From a virus: 23,114 bases of DNA. The stretch spans positions 1 to 23,114 of IMG/VR virus record IMGVR_UViG_3300007760_000096; one strand, given 5' to 3'. The notes beneath the pieces were generated by a model. The model was not told the DNA's origin. It ran no database searches and worked only from the letters and a program-made list of their open reading frames with translations. Positions 20,313-23,114 of the stretch are shown piece after piece (position 1 is the first letter of the stretch; every line of letters starts with the position of its first letter). The position numbers and the translations under genes are program-made.

Positions 20313-21067
20313 CCGAATTCGCCCTCCGAGATTCGATACACATTGCTTTCGTTTCGTATCAGCCAATCGAGTGTCGGCTGCCAGGTGCTCCCTTCGCTGG
20401 TCGGCAGAGGCAAGCGATTGAGCGCGAGTTTGAAAGCGTTGAACCAATCAGGATCCTTGAGGCGGATCTTGAGTTTCTTGCGCCGTTCGTCCGTGAGCTT
20501 GAGTACCTTCGCCAGAGAGGGCTTGTCTTTCACAAAGTGATTCCAGCGAGAAATGAAATCTTCTGGAGTCACCCCCCTGACGGCGGCAGCCGTTTTGACA
20601 GAGTCATTGACTTGACTAGGCTTGGCTTGACTAGGCTTGGCTTGACTAGGCTTGACTAGGCTTGGTGGGAGTATCCCCTGGGGAGGTTCCCTAGGAGGCT
20701 CCTTAGGAGGCTCCTTAGGAGGCTCCCCTGGGGAAGCCTTAATAAATTGCTTTCCGTGCCGCTGAATGTTGCCTTTAACGTAGTTTGGAGCGTGCTCAGA
20801 CCAATCGTGAACGACCAATCGATGCACCTCGCAAGCGTCCAGCCATCCGCTATCAATCAAGGCCGAAACCAGTTCGTCCTCGTCGCCGTCGTACTCGATT
20901 GACGCCGCGATATCTTCGTTGCTGTGGCGTCCAATATCGCCTTCTGGGGCTGAATGGGCGGTCAGCTGCCAGATCGCCTCAAGTATCCCAACGGCCTGCC
21001 AATGCGGTAGCTTCAGGCGCCGCTTGAACCGCTTGAACTTGATCTTCGATTCCGTTCCGGCTTTCAT
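20105..21067 (-). CDS. Replication initiator / replisome-organiser protein
   Basis: A 320-residue protein of three parts. Residues 1-105 (KFKRFKRRLKLPHWQAVGIL, HSNEDIAASIEYDGDEDELV, SALIDSGWLDA, VVHDWSEHAPNYVKG) form the winged-helix domain typical of phage replisome organisers. Residues 110-155 are a Pro-rich linker (EPPKEPPKEPP, KPSQAKPSQAKPSQ). Residues 160-250 (GVTPEDFISRWNHFVKDKP, WFNAFKLALNRLPLPTSEG, WQPTLDWLIRNESNVYRISE) form a second helical domain often seen in such proteins. The tail is charged. GAGG lies nine bases before the ATG. The linker DNA contains iteron-like repeats, so the origin may be inside the gene, as in lambda O. Confidence 0.82.
   Translation of the reverse strand: MKAGTESKIKFKRFKRRLKLPHWQAVGILEAIWQLTAHSAPEGDIGRHSNEDIAASIEYDGDEDELVSALIDSGWLDACEVHRLVVHDWSEHAPNYVKGNIQRHGKQFIKASPGEPPKEPPKEPPREPPQGILPPSLVKPSQAKPSQAKPSQVNDSVKTAAAVRGVTPEDFISRWNHFVKDKPSLAKVLKLTDERRKKLKIRLKDPDWFNAFKLALNRLPLPTSEGSTWQPTLDWLIRNESNVYRISEGEFGWRAKDDPARQRLETHRTKLITQEHERQLKQEQVEHRQNAKSTHNAIGNILEATDGGDESDGEKSLLFG
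20611..20665. repeat. Four iteron-like copies of CTTGACTAGG
   Basis: Perfect 10-mers CTTGACTAGG start at 20611, 20626, 20641 and 20651; the first, second and fourth are each followed by CTTGG. The 10-base step between the last two shifts the reading frame of the gene. One copy therefore codes SLVK and the others PSQ. Constancy of the DNA across frames suggests selection on the DNA sequence itself. Confidence 0.8.
20674..20748. repeat. Paired palindromes, 12-bp repeats and AT-rich step
   Basis: The palindrome TCCCCTGGGGA occurs at 20674-20684 and 20724-20734, exactly 50 bases apart and in different codon frames. Between them lie three 12-bp units (CCCTAGGAGGCT, then CCTTAGGAGGCT twice, 20689-20724). 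An AT-rich TTAATAAATT follows at 20739-20748. Together with the iterons this makes a candidate origin of replication. Confidence 0.6.
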
Positions 21068-21158
21068 CCGTCCGTGCCTCAGTTACTGATCGATTCCTAT
21101 CCACTCCATAAACTCGCCTCGCTCGATGCTTCCGCCATTGCTCGCCTCACGATGAAAG

Positions 21159-21575
21159 TTACGTTGTCGCGTCCCATGCTGCCCTGATTTCTGATTCTGC
21201 CTGCTGGATTCGTTTTCTCGCCGCCGCTAGTCGTCTCACTTCCCAGCCGTAGTAACTGCCGTGCCACCATAAAACGCTGCCCTGCGCAACTTCGCGCCCT
21301 AGATCTCGCAATTCGCGTTCAAGATCCAAACCGAAACGCGACCTTACAAACGCCTTCTCTCTGAGGATGTGTTCAACCGGATGTTTGCACTTCCGCCGTG
21401 ATCTGATCGCTTTCTTGGAGGTGTCGAAGAGCCAACCGTGAAACCGAATGAAGAACTCTCTACCGCTAACTGACTCAAACACGGGATCGGGTTCTGGCGA
21501 CACCAGCACCGCAGCCAGCACGTACACTTCCGCCTCAATGTTGTGTGGGTATCCCTCCCACGCTTTGCCATCCAT
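21159..21575 (-). CDS. Stand-alone DnaB N-terminal-domain protein
   Basis: A 138-residue protein that matches only the N-terminal (primase-binding) domain of replicative helicase DnaB. YPHNIEAEVYVLAAVLVSPE corresponds to 'pPhsieAEqavLGalLldp', FFIRFHGWLFDTSKKAI to 'dFy...H..If.ai..l', VEHILREKAF to the 'v...L' helix, and YGWEVRRLAAARKRIQQAES to the last helix before the linker. No Walker A or ATPase part follows. The ATG at 21575 has AAGGTG nine bases before it; a longer frame from a GTG at 21650 adds an Arg/Gly-rich stretch and is less likely. It may load or regulate a helicase, or bind host DnaG. Confidence 0.7.
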   Translation of the reverse strand: MDGKAWEGYPHNIEAEVYVLAAVLVSPEPDPVFESVSGREFFIRFHGWLFDTSKKAIRSRRKCKHPVEHILREKAFVRSRFGLDLERELRDLGREVAQGSVLWWHGSYYGWEVRRLAAARKRIQQAESEIRAAWDATT

Positions 21576-21896
21576 GCCGTTACGCACCTTCCCCCTCCCA
21601 CGCCGCGATACAACGCCTCGCATTCGACCGAACAAACGGCCCCTCGGCACCGACTACGTCTTTCAGCAAGGCATCTCGCCTCGTCCGTTACTGCCTTCGC
21701 TTTCGCTACTCACAGCCGGGCCGACCGGGGACGTAAACCGGAGTTGTCGTAACGCCTTTGTTAGCCTCAGCCATTCGGTAGCGTTACCGTTGAACCGTGT
21801 GGGCAAATTGGTCGCCCTATGTCCTCAGTCGGCCGCTCGGCGGAACATTTGCTCGACTTCCATACGATGGAAATTGAAGACCGAGCGGCCGACGAA
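21576..21896. other. 321-base gap without a convincing gene
   Basis: It lies between the 37-residue gene and the DnaB-N gene. The minus strand has only short open frames, such as a 22-codon MAEANKGVTTTPVYVPGRPG frame at about 21703-21771 and a 12-codon frame inside the inverted repeat. None has a good ribosome site. The main feature is the nested inverted repeat at 21828-21893. A promoter could lie here, but no clear -35/-10 pair stands out. Confidence 0.5.
21828..21893. promoter_or_regulatory. Nested inverted repeat in the intergenic gap
   Basis: Perfect 13-base arms GTCGGCCGCTCGG (21828-21840) and CCGAGCGGCCGAC (21881-21893) enclose 40 bases. Within these, TTCCAT-ACG-ATGGAA (21858-21872) forms a second small hairpin. 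The right arm begins three bases after the stop of the 37-residue gene. No T-run follows, so it is not a standard terminator. It may be an operator, an RNA element or part of an origin. Confidence 0.6.
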
Positions 21897-22010
21897 CTAA
21901 GATCTAGCTTGCATATAACCATCAATCCAGATAGAAAACTCGCGAAGCAACCGGCCACTCAGATGGTCGGTTTGGCTTGCCATCAAACGGACTTCTGTTT
22001 TTTCGTTCAT
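21897..22010 (-). CDS. Tiny protein (37 aa) of unknown function
   Basis: A 37-residue protein beginning MNEKTEVRLMASQTDHLSGR and continuing LLREFSIWIDGYMQ. It starts at an ATGA overlap with the stop of the 95-residue gene upstream, which supports translation. It reads as one or two short helices. A longer frame from 22091 overlaps the upstream gene and is a shadow. The function is unknown. Confidence 0.5.
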   Translation of the reverse strand: MNEKTEVRLMASQTDHLSGRLLREFSIWIDGYMQARS

Positions 22011-22294
22011 AGCGTCACCGGTTCGCCTTCCGCATCGACTGGGATCACGTCCAGTGCAGCTCGTTTGCTGAGTAGGTTCTCGAGCGTGCACCAGCGAACC
22101 AGCTCGATGAGCTTGTATTCGTCGAGCACCGCAACAGCTGCGCCCTCAACCGCCGTCCTGATGCCTTGGCGCCCCTCTCGCTTGATTTGACGCCACAGCC
22201 CTTCTTTGCCTTCGACAGTGAAGACGAACGTATTCACGAATCCCTCTGTTTCGACTGCCTTAACCTCGTAAACCCTTCTCGCCTCTGCGATCAT
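22007..22294 (-). CDS. Small protein of unknown function (95 aa)
   Basis: A 95-residue protein. The first half is beta strands (YEVKAVETEGFVNTFVFTVE), the middle is a helix (GLWRQIKREGRQGIRTAVEG), and VLDEYKLIELVRWCTLENLL follows, ending VDAEGEPVTL. I do not recognise a family. The start overlaps the helicase stop by four bases (ATGA), so it is probably made with the helicase and may serve replication or recombination. Confidence 0.6.
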   Translation of the reverse strand: MIAEARRVYEVKAVETEGFVNTFVFTVEGKEGLWRQIKREGRQGIRTAVEGAAVAVLDEYKLIELVRWCTLENLLSKRAALDVIPVDAEGEPVTL

Positions 22295-23114
22295 TTGTCA
22301 CCTCGTAGAGTCCAACCAGAACGAGCAATTCGATCGATCGTCGCGCTCGCTTCTTGCATTGTGCAGTCAACGCCAAACCCCTGGCGCCGTAGAATCTTCG
22401 CCTGCTTCAATGTGCATTTGTTTTGCTTGATTCGGCTGACCAGCCCGTCGAGCATTTGACTAGCCTCAGAGAACGACGCGCCCGCGACTGTCTTCTCATC
22501 GACGCCAAACTTGAGTAGCGCCGCCTTCTGCCGCTGGCTAGGTGCTCGCCCCTTGTGCCATCCCGGTTCGCGTGCAGGTCGAATGTCGAAGATGTCGAAC
22601 GGGTTGACCGTCTTGGTTCGGAACGATGCCTTAGCGACGACGTGCTTGCGTTTGGCCTTGGCTTCCTCTTCCTCGACCTGTCGGCGTGCTTCATCGAGAG
22701 CTGCCTCCATGTCGATCGGTGGCATGCCTTTATTGGCGTTGTCTTTCGCGATCTCCGTCGCCTTCGCAACGACACGGTCTGATTCTTTACCACCAAGGAT
22801 GTCCGCCGTTGTTATCAACTTGTGTGACCCTGAGTTGCCAACGTAATCGAGCACCAGGACCGCAGGCTTGTCTGATTCGCTGATTGCGGTCCTGCGGATC
22901 GCAGGCGTGTCGAGATGGTCAATCACACCCGACAGAGTCCGCGTGCCCCTACCAACTATCTGAGCGTACAAGGCGCGGCTTGCTGTTGGCCGAGCGACGG
23001 CAACGCAGCCGATGGTTGGCTCGTCGAATCCTTCAAGGAACAATGCACAGTTGCAGAGGTATTGAAACTCGCCCCGCGCGAACCGCTCTAGCGTTTCCTT
23101 GCGGACTTCCTTGC
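22291..23114 (-). CDS. SF2 DNA/RNA helicase, C-terminal part (partial)
   Basis: Open from the right edge for 273 codons; the N-terminus with the Walker motifs is outside the window. Reading in from the edge, ETLERFARGEFQYLCNCALF and LEGFDEPTIGCVAVARPTAS form the motif V region, and YAQIVGRGTRT is motif VI (QxxGRxxR). This is the RecA2 domain of a DEAD/DEAH-type phage helicase. After it come VLDYVGNSGSHKLITTADIL, a charged coiled coil (DEARRQVEEEEAKAKRK) and two similar C-terminal helical units (APSQRQKAALLKFGVD...ASQMLDGLVSRI and CTLKQAKILRRQGFGVD...EASATIDRIARSG), of a type often added to phage helicases. The internal TTG at 23043 is not the start. Confidence 0.92.
   Translation of the reverse strand, partial: KEVRKETLERFARGEFQYLCNCALFLEGFDEPTIGCVAVARPTASRALYAQIVGRGTRTLSGVIDHLDTPAIRRTAISESDKPAVLVLDYVGNSGSHKLITTADILGGKESDRVVAKATEIAKDNANKGMPPIDMEAALDEARRQVEEEEAKAKRKHVVAKASFRTKTVNPFDIFDIRPAREPGWHKGRAPSQRQKAALLKFGVDEKTVAGASFSEASQMLDGLVSRIKQNKCTLKQAKILRRQGFGVDCTMQEASATIDRIARSGWTLRGDK

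Noticed and set aside
20313-20447. Longer HNH protein starting at 20447
   Set aside because: It adds 45 residues without a family match. The ATG at 20312 has a much better ribosome site.
21767-21958. 63-codon minus frame across the gap and inverted repeat
   Set aside because: It runs against the 37-residue gene, has no ribosome site and reads as Ser-rich shadow sequence.
1-23114. tRNA genes, integrase, attachment sites, insertion sequences
   Set aside because: No cloverleaf, recombinase motif or terminal repeat pair with a transposase was recognised by eye. A tRNA-finding program could still reveal one.

Overview
The window is a stretch of tailed-phage (or prophage) DNA. Every gene I can support lies on the minus strand, so the genome is transcribed from the right end (position 23114) to the left end (position 1). 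Genes are packed tightly, with many ATGA, TGATG and TAATG stop/start overlaps. The head genes (P27-type small terminase, two-domain large terminase, HK97-type portal, S78 prohead protease, HK97-fold capsid protein, gp6-like connector) are typical of siphovirus-like phages. The host cannot be proved from the sequence. An exported protein with an Ig-like part, a Pro-rich hinge and a thioredoxin-like part without CXXC, next to a papain-like peptidase, reminds me of proteins from planctomycetes and their phages. I treat a planctomycete host as a guess.

Right part, about 23114-14000 (early genes): the C-terminal part of an SF2 helicase that runs off the window, two small unknown genes, a stand-alone DnaB N-terminal domain, a replication initiator or replisome organiser with iteron-like repeats inside its gene, an HNH protein overlapping it, a Dam-type adenine methylase, Cys-rich zinc proteins, a PAPS-reductase/PP-loop protein, a RuvC-like nuclease, small DNA-binding proteins, a GNAT acetyltransferase fused to an SH3/Sm-like tail, a small HExxH metallopeptidase, and a metallophosphoesterase. 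Two places here (16330-16711 and 18704-19799) carry short, nearly identical copies of gene-junction sequences. These look like scars where different cargo genes were placed between the same neighbours.

Middle, about 13998-7000: a strong intrinsic terminator (13852-13918) separates the early block from a cassette of small membrane or exported proteins, a papain-like (C1A) peptidase, an exported two-domain protein, two fibre genes and small repeat-rich structural proteins. It is unusual that this fibre and possible lysis/entry module is upstream of packaging.

Left part, about 6986-1: HNH nuclease, small terminase, large terminase, a previously unlisted 48-residue two-helix membrane protein, portal, protease, major capsid protein, a small basic protein and the start of the head-tail connector. 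The capsid gene has its own promoter-like site, a large leader hairpin ending in a T-run, and another strong hairpin behind it. This suggests that capsid expression is controlled separately from its neighbours. No tRNA, rRNA, CRISPR array, integrase or insertion sequence was seen.
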